A stretch of 64,000 nt of DNA from Campylobacter pinnipediorum subsp. pinnipediorum. Lineage in GTDB: Bacteria; Campylobacterota; Campylobacteria; Campylobacterales; Campylobacteraceae. The number at the start of each line of letters is the position of its first letter. The first letter of the stretch is position 1. The stretch is taken from NCBI RefSeq assembly GCF_002021925.1, contig NZ_CP012546.1:682001-746000 (forward strand), given 5' to 3'. The position numbers and the translations under genes were made by a program. Under the pieces are notes generated by a model, which made no database searches, was not told where the DNA came from, and worked only from the letters and a program-made list of their open reading frames with translations. Positions 17,712 through 26,804 of the stretch are shown here, piece after piece.

Positions 17712-19547
17712 TTAGTTTATTGTTTTTAGATAACCATTATCATTTAAAAATAGATATATCTCTCCTAATATTTGCTTTTTTTGAGTTTCATTTACAAGAT
17801 TTGAACGTTCTAGCCGCTCATTTAAAGTATCTTGTATCTCGTGTATATCATAATCCATATCTTCCATAATATCAAGAATGGATTGACTTTCAAGTAGGTT
17901 TTTTATCTCAAATCCAGTCTCACTTATCTCAACAATAGCTTCGGTTGGATGTGTAAAAAGATTGTGTTTCATTCCTAAAACTTCTTGGTAAGCACCAACT
18001 AGAAAAAATCCTAAAAAATACTCATCTTTTTCTACATCAACATCGTGTAAAAATAGTTGATTCATTTCATCTTTATAGCTTATCTCTCCATCACTATCAC
18101 AAGTAATATCCCAAATGCAAGCTGGTAGAGTAGGGCGTATATCAAGACAATCTAGTGGCATTATAGGAAAGTTTTGTTTTAATCCCCAAAAATCAGGTAA
18201 TGACTGAAATACTGAGAAATTTACCAAATATCTCTCTTTTATCTCTTCTTGTATTTTCAACAAATCAGATGTGCTGTTTTTATTTCCAAGCATTATAACA
18301 GCTTTTTTTCCTATTAGTTGAACTAACACCTCAGCATTAGATCTATCTTGCAAATCAACATAACCAAGGTCAAAAAGTGTCAATACGCTTTCCATATGAT
18401 CTATACTATCATGGAGATATTCTAAGGCATTTGATGGTCTTATAGAATTATATAGATCATAAAGTTCTGTTATAAGTTGTGGATTTTTTTCTTTTAAATT
18501 TAATTTTTCTTCTGTGTGATCTTGTGAAAAAAGTTCAAGCACCGGAGCAACAAGTAAAGCATGAGATGCTGATATAAAACGCCCTGATTCTATAAAAATA
18601 TCTGGTTCTTGTTCATTTTTTTGTCCTGCTATGCTTTTTAGAAGATAAACAACATCGTTTGCATATTCATTAAGTGTATAATTTCTACTTGATGCTTGTT
18701 TGAATTGTGAGTATTCTATCGCTAGACCGCCACCTAAGTTTATAGCTTTTAGGTTTTTTGCCCCCATTTTTCTTAACTCTGCATATATATTTCCTGCTTC
18801 TGTTAAGGCTTTTTTTAGTGGATGAATTTCTGTTATTTGCGAACCTATATGAAAATGTATCATACTAAAACACTCTAACAAATCTGCCTTTTTTAGCATA
18901 TTTATAGCTTCTATAAGTTCAGTTGATGTAAGCCCAAATTTAGAGTATATTCCACCACTTTTTGCCCAAATTCCAGAACCGGTAGAGTGAAGTCTTATTC
19001 TAAGTCCTATGTTTGGTTTTGGAGAAAAACGCTCTTTTGCTGTTGCTATAATTGCTTCAAGTTCATTTAAGCCTTCTATCGTAAGTGTTATATTGTGTCC
19101 CATTTCAGCAGCTATAAATCCTATATTTATAAGCTCTTTATCCTTAAAGCCATTTACTGTTATAGGTGCATTTTCATTATTATAAGCCATTGCTAACAGT
19201 AACTCAGCCTTGCTTCCAGCTTCAAGTCCATAATTATAAGGCTTTCCTAGTGTAACTAAGTTTTTAACAAATCCTGGATATTGATTTACTTTTAATGGAT
19301 AAACAGCATTGAAATTTCCCTTGTAACCAAATTCCTTTTTTGCCTTAGAGAAACTTGCATAAATTTGCTCTATCTGTTTTTTGATAAGGTGTGGAAAACG
19401 AAGCAATATAGGACCTCTATAGCCTTGAGAATTTATCTCTTTTACTATATCTAGTATCGCTGGTTTGCTTTTTTTATTTACACAAACCTTACCTTGTTCT
19501 ATAATAAAATTGTTATCACCCCAAATACTAAGGCCATAATCATTCAT
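17712..19547 (-). CDS. speA: Biosynthetic arginine decarboxylase
   Basis: SpeA decarboxylates arginine to agmatine for polyamine synthesis, using PLP in the cytoplasm. With the start at 19547 the protein has 611 residues. This ATG (MNDYGLSIWGD) is chosen because AAGGAG stands 7 nt before it; the frame is open further upstream but without such a site. The N-terminal alanine-racemase-like barrel contains YPLKVNQYPGFVKNL with the PLP lysine, FGLTSTEL, MIHFHIGSQI and NLGGGLAIEY. Later come FIESGRFISASHALLVAPVL and a C-terminal region with VGAYQEVLGMKHNLF. It overlaps the end of hisS by 8 nt. In Campylobacter agmatine can feed the carboxyspermidine-type route, which is background knowledge and not shown here. 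Confidence 0.94.
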   Translation of the reverse strand: MNDYGLSIWGDNNFIIEQGKVCVNKKSKPAILDIVKEINSQGYRGPILLRFPHLIKKQIEQIYASFSKAKKEFGYKGNFNAVYPLKVNQYPGFVKNLVTLGKPYNYGLEAGSKAELLLAMAYNNENAPITVNGFKDKELINIGFIAAEMGHNITLTIEGLNELEAIIATAKERFSPKPNIGLRIRLHSTGSGIWAKSGGIYSKFGLTSTELIEAINMLKKADLLECFSMIHFHIGSQITEIHPLKKALTEAGNIYAELRKMGAKNLKAINLGGGLAIEYSQFKQASSRNYTLNEYANDVVYLLKSIAGQKNEQEPDIFIESGRFISASHALLVAPVLELFSQDHTEEKLNLKEKNPQLITELYDLYNSIRPSNALEYLHDSIDHMESVLTLFDLGYVDLQDRSNAEVLVQLIGKKAVIMLGNKNSTSDLLKIQEEIKERYLVNFSVFQSLPDFWGLKQNFPIMPLDCLDIRPTLPACIWDITCDSDGEISYKDEMNQLFLHDVDVEKDEYFLGFFLVGAYQEVLGMKHNLFTHPTEAIVEISETGFEIKNLLESQSILDIMEDMDYDIHEIQDTLNERLERSNLVNETQKKQILGEIYLFLNDNGYLKTIN

Positions 19548-20772
19548 TTTCAAGCTCCTTATAAATATCATCTATTTTTATAGTTTTTTCATCTTTTGTT
19601 TGTAGGTTTTTAAACCAAATTTCGTTGTTATTTTTTTCATTTTCCCCAACACATAGGAAAATTTTTGAATTATTATTGTCCGCATCTGATAGATGTTTTT
19701 GAAGTTTTTTTGCTTTATAGGATATGTTTACCTTAAATTCTTTTCTTAGTTTGATACCAAGATTGAAAATATAATCTATATATTTTTCATCCAAAGCACA
19801 TATATAAATTCCATCTCTTTTTTCATCTATCTCATTTAATATTTCCATAATTCTTTCTATACCCATAGCAAAACCAACACCATAATTTGCCTTGCCTCCA
19901 AGATATTCAACCAATCTATCATACCTTCCACCACCAGCAACAGCGCTTTGTGAACCTATCTCGTTACTAATAAACTCAAATGCCGTTTTACAGTAATAAT
20001 CTAAACCTCTAACAAGTTTTGGGTCTATCTCAAAAGATATTTGGTTATTGGTTAAAATTTCTTTTAATTTTTCAAAATCAGCCTTTGCTTCATCGTTTAA
20101 ATTATCTATCATAAGTGGTGCATTTTTGTATATTTCTTGACAGCTTTCATTTTTACAATCAAGAACTCTTATAGGATTTAAATCCTTCCTTCTTTGGCAG
20201 TCAGCACATATTTCCTTATCGTGTTTATCTAAAAATTTTACTAATTTTTCTTTATAGGTAGCCATTGATGAAGCATCGCCTAATGAGTTTATTTTAAGAG
20301 TTGTTTTGATGTTTAGTTTTGTTAGTATCTCGTTTAGCATAAGAATAACACTTGCATCTTCTTTTACATCAGCTTCTCCAAAACACTCAACTCCAAATTG
20401 ATGAAATTCTCTAAGTCTTCCTTTTTGCGGTCTTTCATATCTAAACATAGAACCGTGATAAAAATATCTATAAACACCATTTGTTTTATCTTGTTTTGAC
20501 TCTATAAATGCCCTTACGACTCCAGCTGTTCCTTCTGGTCTTAAACAGACATCGTTATCGCCTTTATCTGTAAATTGATACATCTCTTTGCCAACTATAT
20601 CACTGCTTTCACCAACACTTCTTTTAAAAAGAGATGTTTGTTCTAAATGTGGAGTTTTTACTAATGTATAGCCATAATTTTTTGCTGTTTGTTCGCAAAT
20701 TTTTACTATATGCTCATATAATTTGGCTTTTTTGAGCATCATATCTTTCATTCCACGAAGTGCATTTATCAT
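19540..20772 (-). CDS. hisS: Histidyl-tRNA synthetase
   Basis: HisRS charges tRNA-His. The 410-residue class II synthetase shows motif 1 in the N-terminal helix and strand region (LRGMKDM, TPHLEQTSLFKRSVGE), motif 2 FRYERPQKGRLREFHQFGVE, the histidine-binding LVRGLDYYCKTAFEF and AVAGGGRYDRL, and motif 3 GVGFAMGIERIM. A C-terminal anticodon-binding domain follows. It has a cysteine pair set CADCQRRKDLNPIRVLDCKN (about 200-220) that could bind metal, as in some bacterial HisRS. The ATG overlaps the tmk stop (ATGA) with AAGGA 6 nt upstream. Its end overlaps speA. tmk-hisS-speA is conserved in C. jejuni by memory. Confidence 0.97.
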   Translation of the reverse strand: MINALRGMKDMMLKKAKLYEHIVKICEQTAKNYGYTLVKTPHLEQTSLFKRSVGESSDIVGKEMYQFTDKGDNDVCLRPEGTAGVVRAFIESKQDKTNGVYRYFYHGSMFRYERPQKGRLREFHQFGVECFGEADVKEDASVILMLNEILTKLNIKTTLKINSLGDASSMATYKEKLVKFLDKHDKEICADCQRRKDLNPIRVLDCKNESCQEIYKNAPLMIDNLNDEAKADFEKLKEILTNNQISFEIDPKLVRGLDYYCKTAFEFISNEIGSQSAVAGGGRYDRLVEYLGGKANYGVGFAMGIERIMEILNEIDEKRDGIYICALDEKYIDYIFNLGIKLRKEFKVNISYKAKKLQKHLSDADNNNSKIFLCVGENEKNNNEIWFKNLQTKDEKTIKIDDIYKELENE

Positions 20773-21368
20773 ATCATATCCTTATCTAAGTTTATAAAAT
20801 TTATTATCTTTTTTGTTATCTCTTCTTTTTTTAAAGTAGCATCTATTTTTAAGCTTTCGATACCTAATTTATCTATCGTGTTTTCCATATTTTCTTGAAC
20901 TTGTAAGAGATATTTTATACCTCTTTTTTCTATTGTATCTTTTTTATTTCTAAGCTTAAATCTTTTTAAAATCAAGCTCTCATCAGCTTTAAAAAATATA
21001 ATTTTATCAGGCATATTATTATTTAGTGCAAATTTATTAAAGCTCAAAAGAGTATCAAAATTTAATTCGCTATCATTTGTTATGGCATATGAGATACCTG
21101 AGATAAAACCTCTATCACTAAGTATTAATTTATCTTGGTTCTTTTCTATTACGCTTTGTGCGTGTTCAGCTCTATCTGCTAAGAATAAAAACATCTCCGC
21201 CTTTTTGCTTAATTGTAATTTTCCGTGCAATAAAATATCTCTTATCTTGTCGCCAAAAGGCGTTGCACCCGGCTCTTTTGTTATTAAAACATTGTTATAA
21301 AATTTTGATATTCTTTTTATCTGTGTGCTTTTACCAACTCCATCTATACCTTCAAATAAAATATACAT
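20769..21368 (-). CDS. tmk: Thymidylate kinase
   Basis: Tmk phosphorylates dTMP to dTDP. The 199-residue P-loop kinase starts MYILFEGIDGVGKSTQIKRI, with the Walker A loop GIDGVGKST near residues 7-15. ITKEPGATPFGDKIRD is the conserved DRX-equivalent and TKEPG segment, and LILSDRGFISGISYA carries the DRY-like substrate motif. It lacks the Arg in the P-loop that marks the eukaryote-like type, fitting bacterial type II. It abuts coaD (no gap) and overlaps hisS by 4 nt, so the three are cotranscribed. Length and motifs are normal. Confidence 0.96.
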   Translation of the reverse strand: MYILFEGIDGVGKSTQIKRISKFYNNVLITKEPGATPFGDKIRDILLHGKLQLSKKAEMFLFLADRAEHAQSVIEKNQDKLILSDRGFISGISYAITNDSELNFDTLLSFNKFALNNNMPDKIIFFKADESLILKRFKLRNKKDTIEKRGIKYLLQVQENMENTIDKLGIESLKIDATLKKEEITKKIINFINLDKDMI

Positions 21369-21842
21369 TTATTTTATCTCTTTAAGATATTTAATAATCT
21401 CTTTTGGAACTAATTTACTTACATCTCCATTGTGGTTTAATACAGACCTTACTATTGAGCTTGAAATAAATGAATTGTTTAAGCTAGGCATTAAATATAT
21501 AGTTTCAAATTCGTGATAAAGCGTAGAGTTTGCATAGCCCATTTGTAGTTCATACTCAAAATCACTAACAGCTCTAAGGCCTCTTATATTTATCTTTATA
21601 TCGTGTTGTTTTGCAAAATCAACAAGCAAACCATCAAATCCCAATATCTCAACATTTTTTAGTTTTTTTACACACTCTTTTGCCATTTTTATTCTATGTT
21701 CTAAGCTAAACAAAGGCTTTTTGTTGTCGTTTTTTGCAACAGCTACTATGACTTTGCTAAAAATCTTAGATGCTCTTGTTATAACATCTATATGTCCATT
21801 TGTTAAAGGATCAAAGGTTCCAGGATACATACAAGCTTTCAA
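21369..21842 (-). CDS. coaD: Phosphopantetheine adenylyltransferase
   Basis: CoaD makes dephospho-CoA from 4'-phosphopantetheine and ATP. The 157-residue nucleotidyltransferase begins [20 protein letters not shown], with the ATP-binding T/HxGH motif written here as TNGHIDV. It continues with [20 protein letters not shown] and ends with the [21 protein letters not shown] signature. It sits between ubiX (62 nt upstream on the minus strand) and tmk (adjacent). It is a complete, ordinary member of the family. Confidence 0.97.
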   Translation of the reverse strand: MKACMYPGTFDPLTNGHIDVITRASKIFSKVIVAVAKNDNKKPLFSLEHRIKMAKECVKKLKNVEILGFDGLLVDFAKQHDIKINIRGLRAVSDFEYELQMGYANSTLYHEFETIYLMPSLNNSFISSSIVRSVLNHNGDVSKLVPKEIIKYLKEIK

Positions 21843-21904
21843 TTCACTACCTCGTAAAAATTTAAAATCGTTATTTTATCTGTTTTTTATTAAAAATAAA
21901 TTTA

Positions 21905-22459
21905 TTAATTCCATCTTTTGTATAATGAGTTTTCTATCTCAAGAGTATCAAGCCATTTTCCAACTATAAAATCACAGATATCATCAAAACTTTGTGATTT
22001 TGAATAAAAGCCAAACACCGGTGGAGCTATCATAACATTTAATGAACTTAGTTCACTCATCTGTTTAAGGGATATATTTGAAAATGGCATCTCCCTTACT
22101 CCAAGTACTAATCTTTTTTGTTCTTTTAATGCAACGGCTGCCATTCTTGTTATTAGTGTATCACAAAAACCATTTGATATCTTTGCTAGTGTGTTTATGG
22201 AACAAGGTGCAATTATTGTCTTTTGTATTCCAAATGAACCAGAAGCAACACAAGCACCTATATCTTTGTCATCAAGGATTGTAGCTTTTTGTAGCTTTTG
22301 TTTTTCTTCATTAAAATTTATACCATTTTCAAGTTTTAGTGTGGTTTTTGCACTTTCACTTATTACAACATATGTTTCGTGATTTTTACTTATTTCATGG
22401 GCTAATTTAAAGCCTAGAAAACAACCACTAGCACCCGTGATTCCTACTGCTATTTTCAT
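21905..22459 (-). CDS. ubiX: Flavin prenyltransferase UbiX
   Basis: UbiX prenylates FMN to make the prFMN cofactor for UbiD-type decarboxylases. The 184-residue flavoprotein starts MKIAVGITGASGCFLGFKLA with the FMN-binding GxTGASG motif. It contains IAPCSINTLAKISNGFCDTLITRAA-like sequence (seen as two pieces here, with TRMAAVALKE) and ends with VGKWLDTLEIE. The ATG overlaps the flgA stop as ATGA, so it is translationally coupled to flgA even though the functions are unrelated. In Campylobacter prFMN would serve menaquinone/futalosine-route or UbiD-like decarboxylation; the partner is not in this window. Confidence 0.93.
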   Translation of the reverse strand: MKIAVGITGASGCFLGFKLAHEISKNHETYVVISESAKTTLKLENGINFNEEKQKLQKATILDDKDIGACVASGSFGIQKTIIAPCSINTLAKISNGFCDTLITRMAAVALKEQKRLVLGVREMPFSNISLKQMSELSSLNVMIAPPVFGFYSKSQSFDDICDFIVGKWLDTLEIENSLYKRWN

Positions 22460-23316
22460 TGTATAATCGCCATATTTTTTGATACTATCTTTGCTTTAAA
22501 GCTTTTTCTATCTTTTGTTCTTACTGTTATTTCATCACCCAAGTTTCCATTTTGTACAGCTATTGTCTCTATTATTAAGCTTAACCCACCATCGTTTAAT
22601 GTGGCATTTATCTTATCGCCTCTTTTTATCAAAGACATTTTTGTGAAATTTTGTGTTAATAGCACATCTCCGGCTTTAATCTCTGTTTTTGCTACCATTT
22701 TAGAATTATCAATATCTTTTAATAAGTTTATATCAAATTTATTAAAATCCACAAATGATTTTTGATAATCAAAAACATCTAATTCATCGCCTCTATTTAG
22801 GTTTTTTATAGCAACAAAAACAGGTATTTGGGCTTTAAAATTATATCTAAAATAAAGAGTTTTAATATTAAAGTCATTTACCACAAAAGTAGCTTTAAAA
22901 TTTCCATTTGATTTTGGATTTTTTAATACTGAAATTTCTTTTAATTTAAAATTATCAAAATTATCTGGAAGTTTATTTTGTGATGCAATATCAATATCTT
23001 TTATATCTATATTTTGATACTCATTGCTTAATGTTTTTATAAATTCTGCTTGAATTTTATCATAGGTAGTGCAATCTCTTACAAAGGCGACTGTTTTTCC
23101 TGTTTTATCATTAAATGTTTTAAAATTAGATTTTAAAATTTCAAATAGTTTTTCTTTATCTATCTTTGCTGCACGTCTGTTTTCAAGATTTAAAATTTCA
23201 TTATCTTCGCCATCAAAACCAAATGTTTTTAAGCTTATAACGCTATCACTTATACAATACATTGGATAAATATTTACATCAAAACCAAATAAAAATAGTG
23301 GTAAAAGTAGGATTAT
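22456..23316 (-). CDS. flgA: Flagellar basal-body P-ring formation chaperone FlgA (start uncertain)
   Basis: FlgA is a periplasmic chaperone for P-ring assembly. The protein has a hydrophobic N-terminal segment (IIILLLPLFLFG) acting as signal peptide, an AFP/SAF-like middle region, and a C-terminal SAF domain with LNRGDELDVFDY, EIKAGDVLLTQNF and LIKRGDKINATL. About 286 residues are coding. The start is a problem. The frame continues upstream through a tRNA-Gly gene and its promoter to an ATG at 23442, which cannot be the true start. Between the tRNA end (23319) and the hydrophobic core there is no ATG, GTG or TTG, only ATC/ATA codons; I mark the ATA at 23316. An ATG at 23262 would lose the signal peptide. 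The stop overlaps ubiX. Identity is good; the N terminus is unresolved. Confidence 0.8.
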   Translation of the reverse strand: MILLLPLFLFGFDVNIYPMYCISDSVISLKTFGFDGEDNEILNLENRRAAKIDKEKLFEILKSNFKTFNDKTGKTVAFVRDCTTYDKIQAEFIKTLSNEYQNIDIKDIDIASQNKLPDNFDNFKLKEISVLKNPKSNGNFKATFVVNDFNIKTLYFRYNFKAQIPVFVAIKNLNRGDELDVFDYQKSFVDFNKFDINLLKDIDNSKMVAKTEIKAGDVLLTQNFTKMSLIKRGDKINATLNDGGLSLIIETIAVQNGNLGDEITVRTKDRKSFKAKIVSKNMAIIQ

Positions 23317-23318
23317 GA

Positions 23319-23393
23319 TGGAGCGGGAAACGAGATTCGAACTCGCGACCCTAACCTTGGCAAGGTTATGCTCTACCCCTGAGCTATTCCCGC
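23319..23393 (-). tRNA. tRNA-Gly (anticodon GCC)
   Basis: A full cloverleaf folds on the minus strand. The acceptor arm GCGGGAA pairs with TTCCCGC. The D arm is GCTC-loop-GAGC, and the anticodon arm TAACC-TTGCCAA-GGTTA carries anticodon GCC. The variable loop is GGGTC and the T arm GCGAG-TTCGAAT-CTCGT. The discriminator is T at 23322 and CCA is encoded (23319-23321). It lies between moeA and flgA, with a promoter at 23413-23431. Downstream flgA begins within a few bases, so the two are probably one transcript cut by tRNA processing. Confidence 0.97.
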
Positions 23394-23412
23394 ATAATTT
23401 AAGTTCAAAAAT

Positions 23413-23431
23413 AAAGCGTGATTTTATCAAA
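23413..23431 (-). promoter_or_regulatory. Promoter of tRNA-Gly (19-nt motif shared with rpmH)
   Basis: The minus-strand sequence TTTGATAAAATCACGCTTT contains an extended -10 (TGATAAAAT) about 20 nt before the mature tRNA end, plus a GC-rich discriminator CACGC. The same 19 bases occur upstream of rpmH at 32508-32526. Both are genes for the translation machinery, which supports it being a real promoter class. Confidence 0.65.
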
Positions 23432-23445
23432 AACTTTTTCATTTG

Positions 23446-24606
23446 TCAAGAAATTTTCATTATATAAATTTCTTGGTCTTGCATAATTTGCTCATCAGAT
23501 GGGTTTGATATGTATATAAAATCGCTTTGCGTTAGCGGTGTTATCATGCCTGAGCCATATTTGTTGTTATTTAAACTATAAAATTTACCATCTTGTAAAT
23601 TCCCCAAAACAACATTTGCACGACCTTTTTTAAACTTTATATTTTCGCCAGATATGCATTTTATCATTTCAGGTTTACTGTTATTTAAAAAAGGTACAAC
23701 TACAATAAGATTGCAAATATATGCAGCCATTGGATTTCCAGGTAGTATAAATACTGTTTGGTTATCTTTTTTATAAGCTTTTGTTGGAGCACCCGGTCTT
23801 AGATTTATTTTGTCAAAAATTTGTGTATAACCAAGCTTATCTAAAGCCATTTTCATAAAGTCAGCATCGCCCATGCTAGCCCCGCCAGAACATATAACTA
23901 CATCAAAATTGCTTGTGTTTTTTAATGAATTTATTGTTTGGCCTAAGTCATCTTTTATTATTCCAAAATATGATGAGTTAAATCCATTTTTTTGAAGTAG
24001 CGAAGAAATTCCAAGTGCATTGGCATTATAAATTTGTGTTTCATTTGCAAATTCCCAAGGCTCTTTTAATTCATTGCCACTTGAAAATATGGCTATTTTA
24101 GGGTTTGGTTTTACTTTTACATTATATATGCCTTGAGACGCTAGTAGCATTATGTGAGTTGGTTCTAGTTTTGTTCCTTTTTTTATTAGAACATTTCCTA
24201 TTGTTACCTCTTCACCTTTAAACCTATGTGCATCACCTTTTTTTAGTTTTTCTGGATTTTTAGGATATATTTTTCCATCTTTTTCAATACTATCTTCTAT
24301 TCTTAAAATAGTATCAGCTCCTAGGGGAAATATAGCCCCAGTCATTATTTTTATACATTCATTGTCTTTTATCTGAGTTTTTTTTGTTTCTCCAGCAAAG
24401 ACAGTATCTATAAGAGTGTATCCATTTTCTTTTTGATCAAATTTTATGGCAAATCCATCTAGTGCAGAATTATCAAAACAAGGAAGATCTTTTATAGCTA
24501 CTATATCTTGGCTTGTTATTTTACCTAATGCATTTTCTAAGGCAATACACTCATCTAGTGTTTCATTGCTTTTTAAAATTTCAAAAACTTCATTTAATTC
24601 AACCAT
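23446..24606 (-). CDS. moeA: Molybdopterin molybdenumtransferase MoeA
   Basis: MoeA inserts molybdate into adenylylated molybdopterin, the step after Mog (5474-6016). The 386-residue protein shows the MoeA domain order: an N-terminal region with LPCFDNSALDGFAIKF and IMTGAIFPLGADTILRIED, the MoaB-like fold containing IFSSGNELKEPW, VICSGGASMGDADFMKMAL and LRPGAPTKAYK with VFILPGNPMAAYIC, and a C-terminal domain IV. The ATG overlaps the murA stop by one base (TAATG). Downstream is the tRNA-Gly promoter. murA-moeA adjacency also occurs in C. jejuni by memory (Cj0858c-Cj0857c). Confidence 0.95.
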   Translation of the reverse strand: MVELNEVFEILKSNETLDECIALENALGKITSQDIVAIKDLPCFDNSALDGFAIKFDQKENGYTLIDTVFAGETKKTQIKDNECIKIMTGAIFPLGADTILRIEDSIEKDGKIYPKNPEKLKKGDAHRFKGEEVTIGNVLIKKGTKLEPTHIMLLASQGIYNVKVKPNPKIAIFSSGNELKEPWEFANETQIYNANALGISSLLQKNGFNSSYFGIIKDDLGQTINSLKNTSNFDVVICSGGASMGDADFMKMALDKLGYTQIFDKINLRPGAPTKAYKKDNQTVFILPGNPMAAYICNLIVVVPFLNNSKPEMIKCISGENIKFKKGRANVVLGNLQDGKFYSLNNNKYGSGMITPLTQSDFIYISNPSDEQIMQDQEIYIMKIS

Positions 24607-25874
24607 TATTCTTCCTTAAGTCTTTGTATGTCTGCACCAAGCATTTGTAGTTTTTTGTGTAAATTTTCATAGCCTCTATCAAGATGATAAATTCTATGAA
24701 CCCTGCTTGTTCCTTCTGCTGCAAGAGCTGCAAGAACCAAAGCCGAACTTGCTCTAAGGTCTGTAGCCATAACATCTGCTGCATTTAATTTTTTGCCACC
24801 ATAAATACTTGCCATATGACCGTTTAATCTTATATCAGCTCCCATTCTTGAAAGCTCGCTTACATGCATAAAGCGATTTTCAAAAAGTCTCTCATCTATC
24901 GTGCTTACACCATCAGCAACTAATGATAGTGCCATAAATTGAGCTTGCATATCTGTAGGAAATCCTGGATACTCTCTTGTTACAATTTCACAACTATTTA
25001 TTTTATCAGCTGGAATTATAGTTATTTTATCTTCATCTGTTTGTATCTTAAAGCCCATTTGTTCAAGTTTTGTTGTGATAGCTTCTAAATGTTTTGGATT
25101 TACATTTGTGATTGTTATTTGTGAGTTTGTGATAGCTCCGGCACATAAGTAAGTTCCAGCTTCTATTCTATCTGGGATAACATTTATTTCATCTATATCT
25201 AAAAGTTCTTTATTTGTTCCATATATTATAAGCTCATCCGTGCCTATGCCTTCTATTTTGACACCAGCTTTTGATAAAATTTCACATATTTGAACAACCT
25301 CAGGCTCTTTTGCTACATTTATCAGATGTGTTTTTCCATTTGCTAATGCTGCGGCCATTATTATATTTTCACTACCAGTTACTGTTACTTTATCAAAAAC
25401 TATTTTTGCACCTTGCAAGCCATTTTTTGCACTAGCTACTACATATCCTTGCTTGATTTGTATATCAGCACCCATTTTTTCTAGTGCCGATAGATGAAGG
25501 TCAATAGGTCTTTGACCTATCGCACATCCGCCTGGAAGACTCACTTCGCATTTACCAAATCTAGCCAAAAGCGGTCCTAATACAAGTATAGAAGCTCTCA
25601 TTTTTCTTACTATATCGTATGTTGCAGTGGTTGAGTTTATCCCTGTTGTGTCTATATTGATTTCATTATCGTCTTTATATTCGCAATTTGAGCCTAAATT
25701 TGTTAATAATTGTGCTAGAGTTTTTATATCAGCTACATTTGGAATATTTTTTATATCAACTTTGTTTTTTGCAAGCAAAGTTAGTGCTATTATAGGTAAA
25801 GCAGCATTTTTAGCTCCACTTATCTTAACTTCGCCAGATAGTTTGTTTTGTCCAGTTATTTGCAAATAATACAT
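24606..25874 (-). CDS. murA: UDP-N-acetylglucosamine 1-carboxyvinyltransferase
   Basis: MurA transfers enolpyruvate from PEP to UDP-GlcNAc, the first committed step of peptidoglycan synthesis and the fosfomycin target. The 422-residue inside-out alpha/beta barrel shows [15 protein letters not shown] at the N terminus, [17 protein letters not shown] and [15 protein letters not shown]. The active-site loop residue after GCAIG is the family position of the catalytic Cys (C within PGGCAIG). Later come [11 protein letters not shown]-like [26 protein letters not shown] and [17 protein letters not shown]. It starts with ATG at 25874 and is followed directly by moeA. It is divergent from the DUF455 gene. 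Confidence 0.97.
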   Translation of the reverse strand: MYYLQITGQNKLSGEVKISGAKNAALPIIALTLLAKNKVDIKNIPNVADIKTLAQLLTNLGSNCEYKDDNEINIDTTGINSTTATYDIVRKMRASILVLGPLLARFGKCEVSLPGGCAIGQRPIDLHLSALEKMGADIQIKQGYVVASAKNGLQGAKIVFDKVTVTGSENIIMAAALANGKTHLINVAKEPEVVQICEILSKAGVKIEGIGTDELIIYGTNKELLDIDEINVIPDRIEAGTYLCAGAITNSQITITNVNPKHLEAITTKLEQMGFKIQTDEDKITIIPADKINSCEIVTREYPGFPTDMQAQFMALSLVADGVSTIDERLFENRFMHVSELSRMGADIRLNGHMASIYGGKKLNAADVMATDLRASSALVLAALAAEGTSRVHRIYHLDRGYENLHKKLQMLGADIQRLKEE

Positions 25875-25970
25875 TTAAAGCCTTAGAAATTTTAAAAAGT
25901 AAAAAAATATTATATTGATTTTTTGCTTAGAAAACAAAATTTTGATAAAATAAAAACTTCATTGATTTAT

Positions 25971-25976
25971 TATAAT
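25971..25976 (+). promoter_or_regulatory. -10 box of the DUF455 gene
   Basis: TATAAT at 25971-25976 lies 21 bases before the GTG start at 25998, preceded by the AT-rich stretch TTGATTTAT, with no clear -35. This is the usual Campylobacter sigma70 pattern. AAGG at 25987-25990 is the ribosome-binding site. Confidence 0.6.
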
Positions 25977-25997
25977 TTTACCATATAAGGTTTATTA

Positions 25998-26804
25998 GTG
26001 AATTTTTTTGATTCGATTTGGGATATTATTAATGAAGGCAATAAAAATAAAAAGATTGCAAAATTTAATGAATTTTATAAAAAATATAAAAATACAAAAG
26101 ATATAAATTTTAATAGGGTAGGTGAGCCAAAATCACTTGAAAAGCCTTGTTATAGTGATTTTTGTGATGTGGTTTCTATGAGGAATTTGAATAAAAAAAT
26201 ACCACAAAAAGATAAAAATTTATATTTTATACACTCTGTTGCACATATAGAATTTAGTGCTATTGATATAGCCTTGGATGAGTGTTATAGATTTGATTTG
26301 ATGAGTCGTGATTTTTATGATGATTGGCTTGAAGTGGCTGATGATGAGGTTCGTCATTTTTTGATGATAGAGGATTTACTTGCTAAAAATGGTGGATATT
26401 ATGGCTGTATGCAAGTTCATGATGGACTTTTTGTAGCACTTAAAAAAACAGAAAATAGTCTTTTAGAGAGAATGGCGCTTTTACCTAGATATATGGAAGC
26501 AAATGGTCTTGATGCAAATGCTCATATAATCAAAAAATTAAAAAAACAAAATGCTAGTGTTGAGCTTATAAATGCTTTACAAATTATACTTGATGAAGAG
26601 ATAGCTCACGTAAAAAAAGGCGATAAGTGGTTTAAATATGCTTGTAAAATTGAAAATATAGATCCACTTGAATATGTAAATATAATACAAAGACTTTATC
26701 CAAATTCATTTTTGACCAGCAGGGAATTAAACGAAGAGGATAGACTTAAAGCCGGTTTTTCTATGGATGAGATAAAAATCATAAAACAGATGGCTATAAG
26801 ATGA
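25998..26804 (+). CDS. DUF455 ferritin-like protein
   Basis: This 268-residue protein belongs to the DUF455 family of ferritin-like four-helix proteins. Carboxylate/histidine pairs suited to a di-metal site are visible: SVAHIEFSAIDIALDE (about 77-92), ADDEVRHFLMIED (about 115-127) and DEEIAHVKKGDKWF (about 198-211). The family is often annotated as tRNA-hydroxylase-like or ferritin-like without a firm function. The start is GTG at 25998 with AAGG 7 nt upstream. Its stop overlaps the ATG of the SixA-like gene by 4 nt. I do not know the substrate; a di-iron oxidase or hydroxylase is an inference from the fold. Confidence 0.85.
   Translation: MNFFDSIWDIINEGNKNKKIAKFNEFYKKYKNTKDINFNRVGEPKSLEKPCYSDFCDVVSMRNLNKKIPQKDKNLYFIHSVAHIEFSAIDIALDECYRFDLMSRDFYDDWLEVADDEVRHFLMIEDLLAKNGGYYGCMQVHDGLFVALKKTENSLLERMALLPRYMEANGLDANAHIIKKLKKQNASVELINALQIILDEEIAHVKKGDKWFKYACKIENIDPLEYVNIIQRLYPNSFLTSRELNEEDRLKAGFSMDEIKIIKQMAIR

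Noticed and set aside
19548-19571. Longer SpeA start at 19571
   Set aside because: It lies inside hisS without a ribosome-binding site, while ATG 19547 has AAGGAG at 7 nt and gives the usual N terminus.
23320-23442. N-terminal extension of FlgA starting at ATG 23442
   Set aside because: Those codons are the moeA-tRNA spacer, the tRNA promoter and the tRNA-Gly gene itself; the read-through is coincidental.
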